Source of the DNA: CAG-791 sp963629395 | GTDB taxonomy: Bacteria > Bacillota > Clostridia > Lachnospirales > Lachnospiraceae | DNA length: 33,691 nucleotides | Reading direction: 5' to 3' | Assembly (NCBI GenBank): GCA_963629395.1 | Contig: CAVGIV010000026.1 | Location: forward strand, 1-33,691 | In this document: positions 8,917 through 16,958 of the stretch, in pieces | How the letters are laid out: every line of letters starts with the position of its first letter | Position numbering within the stretch: the first letter of the stretch is position 1 | Made by a program: the position numbers and the translations under genes | Notes under the pieces: model-generated | What the model saw: only the letters and a program-made list of their open reading frames with translations | Told to the model about the DNA's origin: nothing | Database searches by the model: none

Positions 8917-10668
8917 ATGGAAATCAATGTTAGTACTGTTGCATGGGTGCTCATCGCTTCGGCGTTGATCTACTTCATGCAGGCCGGCTTTGCTCTTTGT
9001 GAGGCTGGTTTGACGAGAGCCAAGAATACGGGCAACATTCTGATGAAGAACATGATGGACTTCTGCATCGGAACTCCCTGTTACTGGCTGGTTGGCTTTG
9101 GACTTATGTTCGGAAGCCTCAATCCCCTGATCGGCGGATTTGATCCTCTGATCCGCGGTGTCTACGATGCGACCAACAGCACCGTACCGCAGACAATGCC
9201 TCTTTGGTGCTATGTCATTTTCCAGACGGTGTTCTGTGCAACAGCAGCAACGATCGTATCCGGATCCATGGCAGAGCGTACCAATTTCAAGGCATACTGC
9301 GTATACTCTGCAGCAATTTCTCTTCTGATCTACCCCATCAGCGGACACTGGGCATGGGGCGGCGGCTGGCTTTCCACGCTAGGCTTCCACGATTTTGCAG
9401 GATCTGCAGTTGTACATAACGTTGGCGGTGTGATTGCCTGCCTCGGCGCAGCAATGCTCGGACCCCGCATCGGCAAGTACGATCGCAACGGAAAGGCAAG
9501 AGCAATTCCCGGTCACAACCTGACCGCTGCAGCACTGGGTGTGTTTATCCTCTGGTTCTGCTGGTTTGGCTTCAATGGCGGCTCTACTGCAGCAATGGCA
9601 ACCGCAGACGATGCCATCAATGCTTCTACTGCATTCATGACAACGAACCTGGCGGCAGCAGTTGCTACAGTTGTTACGATGATCTTCACCTGGTTCCGTT
9701 ACGGCAAGCCGGATGTGTCCATGACCTTCAACGGCGCTTTGGCCGGACTGGTAGCCATCACAGCAGGATGTGACTGTGTTTCTCCGGTTGGTGCCTTCTT
9801 CATCGGTCTGGTTGCAGGCTTCCTGGTGGTTCTGTCGGTTGAGTTCTTTGACAATGTAGCGAAGATTGATGATCCGGTCGGTGCCGTATCCGTACATATG
9901 GCCAACGGCATCTGGGGCACCATTGCAGTCGGGCTTTTCTCTACCGGTGCAGACGGAGTTGGCGTAGGTCTCTTCTACGGCGGCGGCTTTGCACAGCTTG
10001 GCGTTCAGGTATTGGGCATTGTTGCTATCGATGCATACGTACTGATCATCATGTTCATTGTATTCAAGCTCATTGATAAGACCATCGGCCTTCGCGTTCC
10101 GGCACAGGTTGAGATTGACGGTCTTGATATGCATGAGCACGGCTTGGCAAGTGCTTATTCCGGATTCGCTATCACCGATGTCACCAACATGGAAATGAGC
10201 GTCAACGACAACACCGATCTCGGTGAGGGCGATTACGAGAAGGCTACCGATGTGCAGAAGGATGCTGCTGTCAAGGTTGTTACTGCTCCTGCAGCGGTTC
10301 CGGAGCTGGACACCGGAATGCACAAGGTTTCCATCATCTGCCGTCTGTCCAAGTTCGATGAACTCAAGCGGGCACTGAATGAGCTCGGTGTTACCGGCAT
10401 GACAATGACGCAGGTTATGGGCTGCGGCATCCAGAAGGGCTCCATGGAGCGTTACCGTGGTGCAGTTGTGGACTCCACACTGCTGCCGAAGGTTAAGGTT
10501 GAGGTTATTATTTCCAAGATTTCCGTAGACAAGGTTATTGAGGCAGCTAAAAAGTCTCTTTACACCGGTCACATCGGAGACGGAAAGATTTTCGTTTACA
10601 ACGTAGCAAGAGTTGTAAAGGTTCGTACCGGCGAAGAGGACTTCGCAGCGCTGCAGGATGTAGAGTAA
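8917..10668 (+). CDS. amt: Ammonium transporter fused to a P-II regulatory domain
   Basis: A 583-residue fusion. Residues 1 to about 410 form an Amt/Rh-type channel of about eleven membrane segments for ammonium uptake. A linker of about 50 residues leads to a C-terminal P-II (GlnB/GlnK) domain from about residue 468. P-II marks seen are G-V-T-G-M-T-M-T-Q-V, Y-R-G-A, L-P-K-V-K, G-H-I-G-D-G-K-I-F-V and V-R-T-G-E-E-D. The T-loop tyrosine equivalent to GlnB Tyr51 is Val518, while the Tyr46 equivalent (Y513) remains, so uridylylation at the usual site looks impossible. The ATP and 2-oxoglutarate-binding segments look intact. An in-frame ATG at 8872 exists, but GGAGG directly precedes 8917. Regulation is probably by the leader terminator plus direct self-gating by the fused P-II. 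Confidence 0.95.
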   Translation: MEINVSTVAWVLIASALIYFMQAGFALCEAGLTRAKNTGNILMKNMMDFCIGTPCYWLVGFGLMFGSLNPLIGGFDPLIRGVYDATNSTVPQTMPLWCYVIFQTVFCATAATIVSGSMAERTNFKAYCVYSAAISLLIYPISGHWAWGGGWLSTLGFHDFAGSAVVHNVGGVIACLGAAMLGPRIGKYDRNGKARAIPGHNLTAAALGVFILWFCWFGFNGGSTAAMATADDAINASTAFMTTNLAAAVATVVTMIFTWFRYGKPDVSMTFNGALAGLVAITAGCDCVSPVGAFFIGLVAGFLVVLSVEFFDNVAKIDDPVGAVSVHMANGIWGTIAVGLFSTGADGVGVGLFYGGGFAQLGVQVLGIVAIDAYVLIIMFIVFKLIDKTIGLRVPAQVEIDGLDMHEHGLASAYSGFAITDVTNMEMSVNDNTDLGEGDYEKATDVQKDAAVKVVTAPAAVPELDTGMHKVSIICRLSKFDELKRALNELGVTGMTMTQVMGCGIQKGSMERYRGAVVDSTLLPKVKVEVIISKISVDKVIEAAKKSLYTGHIGDGKIFVYNVARVVKVRTGEEDFAALQDVE

Positions 10669-10703
10669 GCATTCCTTCGGCAAGTTACTTCAATAGTTTC
10701 GGC

Positions 10704-10811
10704 GGTGCTGCCCCGCGGCGGCACCCATTCGGCTCAGGCAAGAGGACATTCGTCTTAGGGCCTGAGCACCCCCTCCGGAATCTATACCGTTTAAGCACAG
10801 CCTGGCGGTAT
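10704..10811 (+). other. Run of stem-loops downstream of amt
   Basis: Three hairpins follow each other: 10704-10712 with 10717-10725 (nine pairs, one G-U), GCTCAGGC 10732-10739 with GCCTGAGC 10760-10767, and ATACCG 10784-10789 with CGGTAT 10806-10811. A strong terminator follows at once. Together they could be a small structured RNA of about 160 bases or a complex amt 3' end. No SRP RNA signature, T-box element or other family I know is visible. Confidence 0.35.
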
Positions 10812-10819
10812 TTATTCAT

Positions 10820-10864
10820 CAGGGCCTCTGCACACACCTTCCTCCGTGCAGAGGCCCTTTTTAT
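10820..10864 (+). terminator. Strong intrinsic terminator
   Basis: AGGGCCTCTGCAC (10821-10833) pairs with GTGCAGAGGCCCT (10846-10858), followed by TTTTTATAT. It ends the amt transcript and any structured RNA in 10704-10811. Confidence 0.92.
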
Positions 10865-10890
10865 ATCCTGAGGGTATCATGAGATCCGGT

Positions 10891-10957
10891 GGGGACGGTG
10901 AGCCAGGATGGGTGGTGCTCATGAAATCGCACCACCCATTCCTGGCTCACCGTCTCC
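10891..10957 (+). repeat. 27-bp near-perfect inverted repeat
   Basis: Bases 10891-10917 and 10930-10957 are reverse complements apart from one G-U type position and one extra base, enclosing a 12-base loop. No T-run follows. It lies about 100 bases upstream of the rhodanese-TtcA gene. It may be a leader hairpin of that gene, a short palindromic repeat element or a protein-binding site. The flanking sequence, up to the ribosome site at 11043, shows nothing else I recognise. Confidence 0.7.
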
Positions 10958-11058
10958 AAATGGCCGCTTGCATTTGACTCGGCGCTTCTTTACACTTGTG
11001 AGGTTGTCATGAAAATGTCTGCGCAGCTGTGTCTGTGCCTTAAAGGAAGATATACGCG

Positions 11059-12270
11059 ATGAAACAGGAATGGAAGGATCAAATCGAAGCCGGAGAGAAT
11101 CTGGAGATCAATGCGAAGGAGCTGGATGCGCTGGAGCCCGGCGAATACCTGCTGGTGGATACCAGAGACGAAAGCGACTATGAGCATGGCTTTATCCCCG
11201 GATGTGTTCTGTTTTCTCCGGAGAAGGTCCGGGAGTATGCGGATGGCAGGCAGCTGACACCGTTTTCGCAGGAGCGGAGAATTGTCCTTTACTGTAAATA
11301 CGGAACCATCACCCGCGATCTTGCGCAGGAACTGCGCGAGAGTGGCTTTTATGCCCAGAGTCTGGCAGGCGGCTACGGCGCATGGGCTCTCCATGCCATT
11401 CAGAAGCAGGCAGAGGATGAGATCCTGCGGGAGAGGATTGAAACCTCTCTTCAGAAGGGACGGTTTCATAAGGATCTTCTGAACCCGTTTGCACGTGCCA
11501 TTCTGAAATATCAGCTGATCCGGAATGGAGATCACATTGCGGTCTGCATTTCCGGTGGCAAGGATTCCATGCTCATGGCCAAGCTCTTCCAGGAATTTCA
11601 GCGGCATGGACAGTTTTCGTTTGAGCTGACATTCCTGTGTATGGACCCTGGGTATAACGAGGCCAACCGGCATATTATTGAGAACAACGCAAGGCTCCTG
11701 GGGATTCCGCTTACCTTTTTTGAAACGACGATTTTCGATACCGTGTACAAGGTTACATCGTCTCCGTGCTATCTGTGCGCCAGGATGCGGCGCGGACATT
11801 TATATAAGAAAGCGCAGGAGCTTGGCTGCAACAAGATCGCGCTGGGACACCATTACGATGATGTGATTGAGACGGCACTGATGGGGATGCTGTACTCCGG
11901 TCAGTGGGCCGGCATGCTGCCGCGGCTTCGCAGTACGAATTTTGACGGAATGGAACTGATCCGGCCGATGTATTTTATCCGGGAGGATGACATCAAGGCG
12001 TGGCGCGACCGCAATCACCTGCATTTTATTCAATGTGCCTGTCATTTTACAGATACCTGTACGACCTGCGCTGCTGAGGCCGGGGAGGAAGGCAGCTCCC
12101 GTACGGGGCACAAAAGGATGGAGACCAAGCGCATCATTGCCGAGCTGAAGAAAAGCAATCCAATGCTCGAATCCAATATCTTTCACGCCACAGAGAACGT
12201 CTGTGTGGATAAGCTTTTGGGCTACAAAAAGGATGGCGTGCATCACAGCTTTCTGGAAGGGTTTGAGTGA
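11059..12270 (+). CDS. Rhodanese domain fused to TtcA-type PP-loop tRNA thiolase
   Basis: A 403-residue two-domain protein. Residues about 15-115 are a rhodanese with D-T-R-D and a loop cysteine C79 in Y-C-K-Y-G-T, suited to carry a persulfide. Residues about 150-400 are a PP-loop ATPase with S-G-G-K-D-S at 165-170 and the TtcA-type pair C237-Y-L-C240 followed by R-R-G. TtcA thiolates cytidine 32 of tRNA using a 4Fe-4S cluster. The usual third cluster cysteine is represented by a cluster of candidates: C326, C328, C334 and C337. The fusion suggests sulfur is handed from the rhodanese to the thiolase in one chain. The ribosome site AAGGAAG ends nine bases before the start. The exact tRNA target is inferred from the family only. 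Confidence 0.85.
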   Translation: MKQEWKDQIEAGENLEINAKELDALEPGEYLLVDTRDESDYEHGFIPGCVLFSPEKVREYADGRQLTPFSQERRIVLYCKYGTITRDLAQELRESGFYAQSLAGGYGAWALHAIQKQAEDEILRERIETSLQKGRFHKDLLNPFARAILKYQLIRNGDHIAVCISGGKDSMLMAKLFQEFQRHGQFSFELTFLCMDPGYNEANRHIIENNARLLGIPLTFFETTIFDTVYKVTSSPCYLCARMRRGHLYKKAQELGCNKIALGHHYDDVIETALMGMLYSGQWAGMLPRLRSTNFDGMELIRPMYFIREDDIKAWRDRNHLHFIQCACHFTDTCTTCAAEAGEEGSSRTGHKRMETKRIIAELKKSNPMLESNIFHATENVCVDKLLGYKKDGVHHSFLEGFE

Positions 12271-12283
12271 GCAGGCGTAATTC

Positions 12284-12331
12284 ACAATTCAGAGCCATTC
12301 GCAAAAGCGCTGCCGCGCAGCTCTGAATTGT
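12284..12331 (+). terminator. Hairpin downstream of the rhodanese-TtcA gene
   Basis: ACAATTCAGAGC (12284-12295) and GCTCTGAATTGT (12320-12331) are exact reverse complements with a 24-base loop that holds smaller GC-rich pairings. The T-run after it is poor, so it may be a weak terminator or an mRNA-stabilising structure. Confidence 0.5.
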
Positions 12332-12427
12332 TACTAAATCTTCCTGCTGATTTTGTTATATTTTTTCTGCGCTGTGCATCTATCTTTTTGGGACGTGGTA
12401 GTGTATGCTAGTAAAGCATTGCTTTGA

Positions 12428-12475
12428 GTACAATATCTTGTGCTCATCCATAAACCGAATTACAAGATATTGCAC
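12428..12475 (+). promoter_or_regulatory. Pair of NrdR boxes upstream of nrdD
   Basis: Two 16-base sites, 12428-12443 with core CAATATCTTG and 12460-12475 with core CAAGATATTG, each differ by one base from the NrdR core CWATATATWG. They are separated by 16 bases, a 32-base centre distance or three helical turns, as expected for tandem NrdR boxes. The cores are also mirror copies of each other. They end 45 bases before nrdD. NrdR is the dATP/ATP-sensing repressor of ribonucleotide reductase genes. Confidence 0.75.
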
Positions 12476-12520
12476 ATCTGATGTGATGTATTCGAAATAG
12501 TCAGTCGGAGGGAGAACAGC

Positions 12521-14740
12521 ATGGCAGTAAGTGAGACATCAATGGTGAAGACAAACGTTATTAAAAGAAATGGGCAGGAGGTTGACTTCAATATTGCGAA
12601 GATTATCCACGCAATTCAGAAGGCAAACGCAGAGGTAAGCGGCATCTATCAGATGAACGAGTACCAGATCAATGCGGTTGCAGACAACATTGCCAAGAAG
12701 GTACAGAGCGCACCCCATGCTGTCAGCGTAGAGGATATTCAGGATATGGTAGAGACCGGCATCATGGAGATGCGGGGCTACGAGGTTGCACAGAAATATG
12801 TCCGCTACCGCTACAAGAGAGAGATTTCCCGTAAGGCCAACACCACCGACAACGGCATTCTGGCACTGATCAATCAGCAGAATGAAGAGGTGAAGCAGGA
12901 GAACTCCAACAAGAATCCGGTCATCAACTCCACGCAGCGCGACTATATGGCGGGCGAGGTGTCGAAGGACCTGACCAAGCGTGTTCTTTTGCCGGAGGAC
13001 ATTGTTAAGGCGCATGAGGAAGGAATCATTCATTTCCATGACTCGGATTACTATGCGCAGAAGGAGCACAACTGCGACCTGATCAACCTTGAGGATATGC
13101 TGCAGAACGGCACGGTCATCAGTGAGACACTGATCGAGAAGCCGCACAGCTTTTTTACCGCCTGCAACGTTACGACGCAGATCGTAGCGCAGGTTGCCTC
13201 CAACCAGTACGGCGGCCAGTCTTTTACGCTCTCGCACCTGGCGCCTTTTGTTGACGTATCCCGCAGGAAGCTGACGCGGCAGGTATGTGAGGAGAGAAAG
13301 CTGACGGGGGAGCCGCTGGATGATGCCATCATCAGCAAGATCGTAGAGAATCGTCTGGGCGAGGAGATCCGTTCCGGTATCCAGACCATTCAGTACCAGC
13401 TGATTACGCTGATGACCTGTAACGGACAGGCTCCGTTTGTGACTATGTTCATGTATCTGGAGGAGGTGCCGGAGGGGCAGACACGAGATGATCTGGCCAG
13501 AATCATCCAGGAGGTTCTGCTGCAGAGAATGCAGGGCGTCAAGAACGAGAAGGGTGTATGGATCACACCGGCCTTCCCGAAGCTGATTTATGTACTGGAC
13601 GAGAATAACATTCACCCGGAATCTCCGTATTATTATCTGACAGAGCTGGCGGCGAAATGCACGGCAAAGCGCATGGTGCCGGACTACATCTCTGCCAAGA
13701 AAATGAAGGAGTATAAGAACGGCGACGTCTATCCGTGTATGGGCTGCCGGTCCTTTTTAACCCCGGATACAGAAGGCCTGGGTCCGGAGGGACGGCACAA
13801 GTATTACGGGCGGTTTAATCAGGGCGTTGTGACCATCAACCTGGTGGATGTTGCCTGCTCCTCGTACGGAGATATGGAGGCGTTCTGGAAGATTTTCGAT
13901 GAGCGGCTGGAGCTGTGCCACCGGGCACTTCGCTGCCGTCATGAGCGGCTTTTAGGAACAGTCTCGGATGTTGCACCCATCCTATGGCAGTACGGTGCGC
14001 TGGCACGCCTGAAGAAGGGGGAGAAGATTGACCGTCTCCTGTACAACAATTATTCGACCATCAGCCTGGGCTATGCCGGACTGTATGAGATGTGCATGCG
14101 GATGCTGGGCGTATCTCATACGGACCCGCAGGGAAAGGAGTTTGCACTCAAGGTAATGCAGCATTTGAATGACAAGTGCTCGCAGTGGCGCCGGGAGGAG
14201 AACATCAGCTATTCACTCTACGGCACACCGATGGAATCCACGACCTATAAGTTTGCAAAGTGCCTGCAGAAGCGCTTCGGCATCATCAAGGACGTAACGG
14301 ACCACAACTACATCACCAACAGCTACCATGTAAATGTCCGGGAGAACATTGATGCCTTCACCAAGCTTCGTTTCGAAGCGGACTTCCAGAGGCTTTCTCC
14401 GGGCGGTGCCATCAGCTACATTGAGGTGCCGAATATGCAGAACAACATTCCGGCGGTGCTCTCTGTGATGCAGTATATTTATGACAACATCATGTATGCG
14501 GAGCTGAATACGAAGTCGGATTACTGTGAGGTCTGCGGCTACGACGGCGAGATTAAGATCGTAGAGGATGAGAGCGGCAAGCTGGTATGGGAGTGCCCCA
14601 ACTGCGGAAACCGCGATCAGGCGAAGATGAGTGTGGCGCGGAGAACCTGCGGCTACATCGGTACGCAGTTCTGGAATCAGGGACGCACGCAGGAGATTAA
14701 GGACCGAGTGTTGCATCTGTCGAATAAGACGTTTGAATAG
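12521..14740 (+). CDS. nrdD: Anaerobic (class III) ribonucleoside-triphosphate reductase
   Basis: Glycyl-radical enzyme that reduces ribonucleotides to deoxyribonucleotides under anoxia. It has 739 residues, in the family range. The N-terminal ATP-cone (V-I-K-R-N-G-Q-E-V near residues 13-21) is the allosteric dATP/ATP site. Active-site cysteines lie in Y-P-C-M-G-C-R. The C-terminus has the zinc site C669-x2-C672 and C692-x2-C695, then the radical loop R-R-T-C710-G711-Y-I-G with G711 as the radical residue. GGAGGG precedes the ATG. Two NrdR boxes upstream predict repression when dNTPs are ample. Its activase nrdG is not next door but 6.2 kb downstream, beyond an accessory stretch. Confidence 0.97.
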   Translation: MAVSETSMVKTNVIKRNGQEVDFNIAKIIHAIQKANAEVSGIYQMNEYQINAVADNIAKKVQSAPHAVSVEDIQDMVETGIMEMRGYEVAQKYVRYRYKREISRKANTTDNGILALINQQNEEVKQENSNKNPVINSTQRDYMAGEVSKDLTKRVLLPEDIVKAHEEGIIHFHDSDYYAQKEHNCDLINLEDMLQNGTVISETLIEKPHSFFTACNVTTQIVAQVASNQYGGQSFTLSHLAPFVDVSRRKLTRQVCEERKLTGEPLDDAIISKIVENRLGEEIRSGIQTIQYQLITLMTCNGQAPFVTMFMYLEEVPEGQTRDDLARIIQEVLLQRMQGVKNEKGVWITPAFPKLIYVLDENNIHPESPYYYLTELAAKCTAKRMVPDYISAKKMKEYKNGDVYPCMGCRSFLTPDTEGLGPEGRHKYYGRFNQGVVTINLVDVACSSYGDMEAFWKIFDERLELCHRALRCRHERLLGTVSDVAPILWQYGALARLKKGEKIDRLLYNNYSTISLGYAGLYEMCMRMLGVSHTDPQGKEFALKVMQHLNDKCSQWRREENISYSLYGTPMESTTYKFAKCLQKRFGIIKDVTDHNYITNSYHVNVRENIDAFTKLRFEADFQRLSPGGAISYIEVPNMQNNIPAVLSVMQYIYDNIMYAELNTKSDYCEVCGYDGEIKIVEDESGKLVWECPNCGNRDQAKMSVARRTCGYIGTQFWNQGRTQEIKDRVLHLSNKTFE

Positions 14741-14847
14741 AAATCCTATAAATTACCGGAAGAATCGCATACGGCGGAAAAACGTCGGATTGGACCTGGA
14801 GATCCCTATTTTGAAAAGGACAAAAAATATTTTGTAGGGGTGAAGCT

Positions 14848-15162
14848 ATGAAGGGGAATTCTGTCACTGAGTTTATTGATGATATCTTAACCGTAGGCGG
14901 CCCGGAGAAGGAATTTGTTTTCTGAAATAGATTTTACATTCTTGAGACAGTATATAATGAAAAGGCCGGTGAAATGGAACTGCGCATTGATGAGTACGAT
15001 CGGCCGGATCCAATGAATACATCGTTGGATAAGTACATAAGAACATATATTTTTGCTGGAAGGAATTACGAAGAATGCGTTTTGAAATTTGAAAATGCAA
15101 GAATTTTCTGTGGTTTATCAATTTATGAGGCAGAATCTGAAATTGAGGTGTTATTTGGGTAG
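14848..15162 (+). pseudogene. Small conserved-type protein gene broken by one in-frame TGA
   Basis: A reading frame opens at ATG 14848 behind AGGGGTG (14836-14842). It runs 25 codons (M-K-G-N-S-V-T-E-F-I-D-D...E-F-V-F), meets a single TGA at 14923-14925, and continues in the same frame to TAG at 15160-15162. The second part ends ...N-Y-E-E-C-V-L-K-F-E-N-A-R-I-F-C-G. The whole would be about 104 residues. It looks like a small clostridial family of unknown function with an F-I-D-D start and an E-E-C-x-x-K-F middle. One base change (GGA to TGA) explains the break. The second half has an ATG at 14974 but no evident ribosome site. Sequencing error is possible. Confidence 0.6.
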
Positions 15163-15244
15163 CTACACAGGAAAACGAGATGAGTGCTGAGAGTTATTGC
15201 ACTGTCAAGCAAAAATGAAAATGTCTCGAAATAGTTAAAACATA

Positions 15245-15270
15245 GGCCCCGGGGTTCCGGGGCTTTTGTG
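15245..15270 (+). terminator. Terminator between the broken gene and the convergent HipA-like gene
   Basis: GCCCCGG (15246-15252) pairs with CCGGGGC (15257-15263) around GGTT, followed by TTTTGTGT. It ends transcription from the left. The rest of 15163-15310 shows no other gene. Confidence 0.88.
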
Positions 15271-15310
15271 TCTTTTGAATGTCGGATTCTTCTTGTGGGT
15301 GATTAATATA

Positions 15311-16837
15311 TTACCGTTCTCTTTCTTCCTCGGCAGGGTTGTATTGCGGCTTCGGATATTCTTGTATTTCTGTTCGCTCTGCGTACTCGCAAAACATCTC
15401 CAACACGGCATTATAAATTGGGACTATATTCCTATCTTCCGCAGAAACAACCCCTGGATTAACAATGTGTCCATTGTTTTCCACTTCGATTTTCCCATGC
15501 TCGAAATCAACAATCAGAGACATACTTTGATTTTCCAGGATGCATGTTAACCTATTTTCTATATCTCCCGGACCAGCGATTAACCCATATTGGTCAGCAA
15601 TATCTTGTACAAGATCCACGAAACCAGCAACGATTGTCTCGCGTATTTTTCTCTCTCGAGCCTCCTCAAGCGCTCTTTCAGCCTGCGCAGAAAAGAATAC
15701 GTCTTTTAACAAAAGCTTTTGATTTGATAAGATCGCAGAAGATTGTTTTTGTATGATTTCTTCCGTTTTCCTTACACGCTTTTCAGAGAATCTATTATCG
15801 CCGCAGAAGGAAAATTCGAAATCCCGCAACTCCTTAACTCGCTCGCGAATATTGTCCGTTAACATAAGCTGCCCTGTTCGCGTGAAATCCGAACCTATTT
15901 TAGGGGAGCATCCATACAATGCATCTCCAACATGATCAAGGTCGCTTTCCGGTACATTGCAAAGCAAAGAAAGATTCATATCAAAAACAGGCGCCATTTG
16001 TTTAACTTGTAGCGTATCATTGTCGAACAATACACCATAATTTCCTGCATGTCTGTCCAAATTAAAGCAAATAGAATCTGTCACAACCATTTCTCGAAAT
16101 TGCTCCTCGCATCCAATAGAAGAGAAGTATCTCAAAGCATTCTCTGCACTGATTTCTGTATTTCGGAAAACTTTGGCTATCGATGCATACCCAAGTTCTT
16201 CATTCGTGAACAGGTTGCATCTTGATGCTAGTTTCCCATGCAAATTTCCTGCTTGATACTGTACACTGTTTTCACGGCATATAACCGCTGCAATTTCCGA
16301 TGCAATAGCTTCGCAGTATGGCTCGATTTGCTCGCCAATTTCTCCAGCACGCTTATACAGAAAAATGTCGGAGCCAAACTGCCCAAAGTCATCCTCTTTC
16401 CGAAAACACTTGCGGAAAGAACCGTCACACGTTAACTCCGGCGAAGTAGAAGAGAAGGTCTCTGCAGCCAGGCCAACTCCTTCGAAAGCAAGTTTTGAGA
16501 TTGTATCCGTGAACTGATTGGCATACAGCGACACATCTTTCCACTCCACAGCCTCGTCGTCTCTCTTAACCCAAAACGTATCATTGATGGAGGCAGCATG
16601 TGTCGTTGCAATAAATCCCTCTTTCGTATTACACCCGAGTGATACCATGAGGCGTTGCAAATGCGCGTTATGTTTTGATGCTTGCCTTGCGGAGATCCAT
16701 GATTCAATTTCGGACATGCCGATTGGTAGAGATCCAAAGGTGGTAGACAAAGACAGGATTGGCTCCTCTGACACAATTCCTTCGGATTCCCGGATTTCCG
16801 CAACAATATTATCTTTATTCATGAGAAGATAGGTCAC
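15311..16837 (-). CDS. Solitary HipA-like protein kinase
   Basis: A 508-residue protein with HipA-fold kinase marks: catalytic loop N259-L-D261-R-H-x-x-N266-x-G, metal-binding A-P-V-F-D286 and a candidate ATP lysine near F-L-Y-K162. HipA kinases phosphorylate cytoplasmic targets such as GltX and act as toxins or regulators. No HipB-like antitoxin or other DNA-binding gene is adjacent. A GTG at 16837 is chosen because GGAGG (16846-16850, minus strand) lies eight bases away; the next ATG, at 16822, is too far. The N-terminus Y-L-L-M-N-K-D recurs in clostridial HipA-like orphans, as I recall. The gene is AT-richer than the flanking metabolic genes, fitting transfer. A minus-strand TATAAT lies just upstream near 16875-16880. 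Confidence 0.75.
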   Translation of the reverse strand: MTYLLMNKDNIVAEIRESEGIVSEEPILSLSTTFGSLPIGMSEIESWISARQASKHNAHLQRLMVSLGCNTKEGFIATTHAASINDTFWVKRDDEAVEWKDVSLYANQFTDTISKLAFEGVGLAAETFSSTSPELTCDGSFRKCFRKEDDFGQFGSDIFLYKRAGEIGEQIEPYCEAIASEIAAVICRENSVQYQAGNLHGKLASRCNLFTNEELGYASIAKVFRNTEISAENALRYFSSIGCEEQFREMVVTDSICFNLDRHAGNYGVLFDNDTLQVKQMAPVFDMNLSLLCNVPESDLDHVGDALYGCSPKIGSDFTRTGQLMLTDNIRERVKELRDFEFSFCGDNRFSEKRVRKTEEIIQKQSSAILSNQKLLLKDVFFSAQAERALEEARERKIRETIVAGFVDLVQDIADQYGLIAGPGDIENRLTCILENQSMSLIVDFEHGKIEVENNGHIVNPGVVSAEDRNIVPIYNAVLEMFCEYAERTEIQEYPKPQYNPAEEERER

Positions 16838-16904
16838 GATAGCCACCTCCCGAATTATTGTCGTACTACAATCATTATACAAAATATGTCGGATTATACA
16901 GCAG

Positions 16905-16935
16905 GAAAACAAAAACGGGGCAGCATAAGCCGCCC
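16905..16935 (-). terminator. Minus-strand terminator between the Cys-rich and HipA-like genes
   Basis: On the minus strand, 16935-16929 (GGGCGGC) pairs with 16924-16918 (GCTGCCC) around TTAT, followed by CGTTTTTGTTTT. It ends the Cys-rich gene, so that gene and the HipA-like gene are probably separate transcripts. Confidence 0.8.
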
Positions 16936-16958
16936 TTCCTGTCACATTTCTTGCACAC

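Noticed and set aside
7035..10683. Minus-strand frames of 526 and 434 residues opposite gltD and amt
   Set aside because: Same reason: shadows of well-supported genes, with low-complexity composition.
10704..10861. SRP RNA, tmRNA or 6S RNA
   Set aside because: No SRP GGAAGG loop signature, no tmRNA tag or tRNA-like ends, and the consecutive hairpins do not form the single long rod of 6S RNA.
14923..14925. TGA as a selenocysteine codon
   Set aside because: No clear SECIS-like hairpin directly after it, and the surrounding residues do not suggest a redox site. A simple nonsense mutation is enough.
14974..15162. A separate 62-residue gene starting at ATG 14974
   Set aside because: No ribosome site, and the upstream frame continues without interruption apart from one TGA, so it is the second half of a broken gene.
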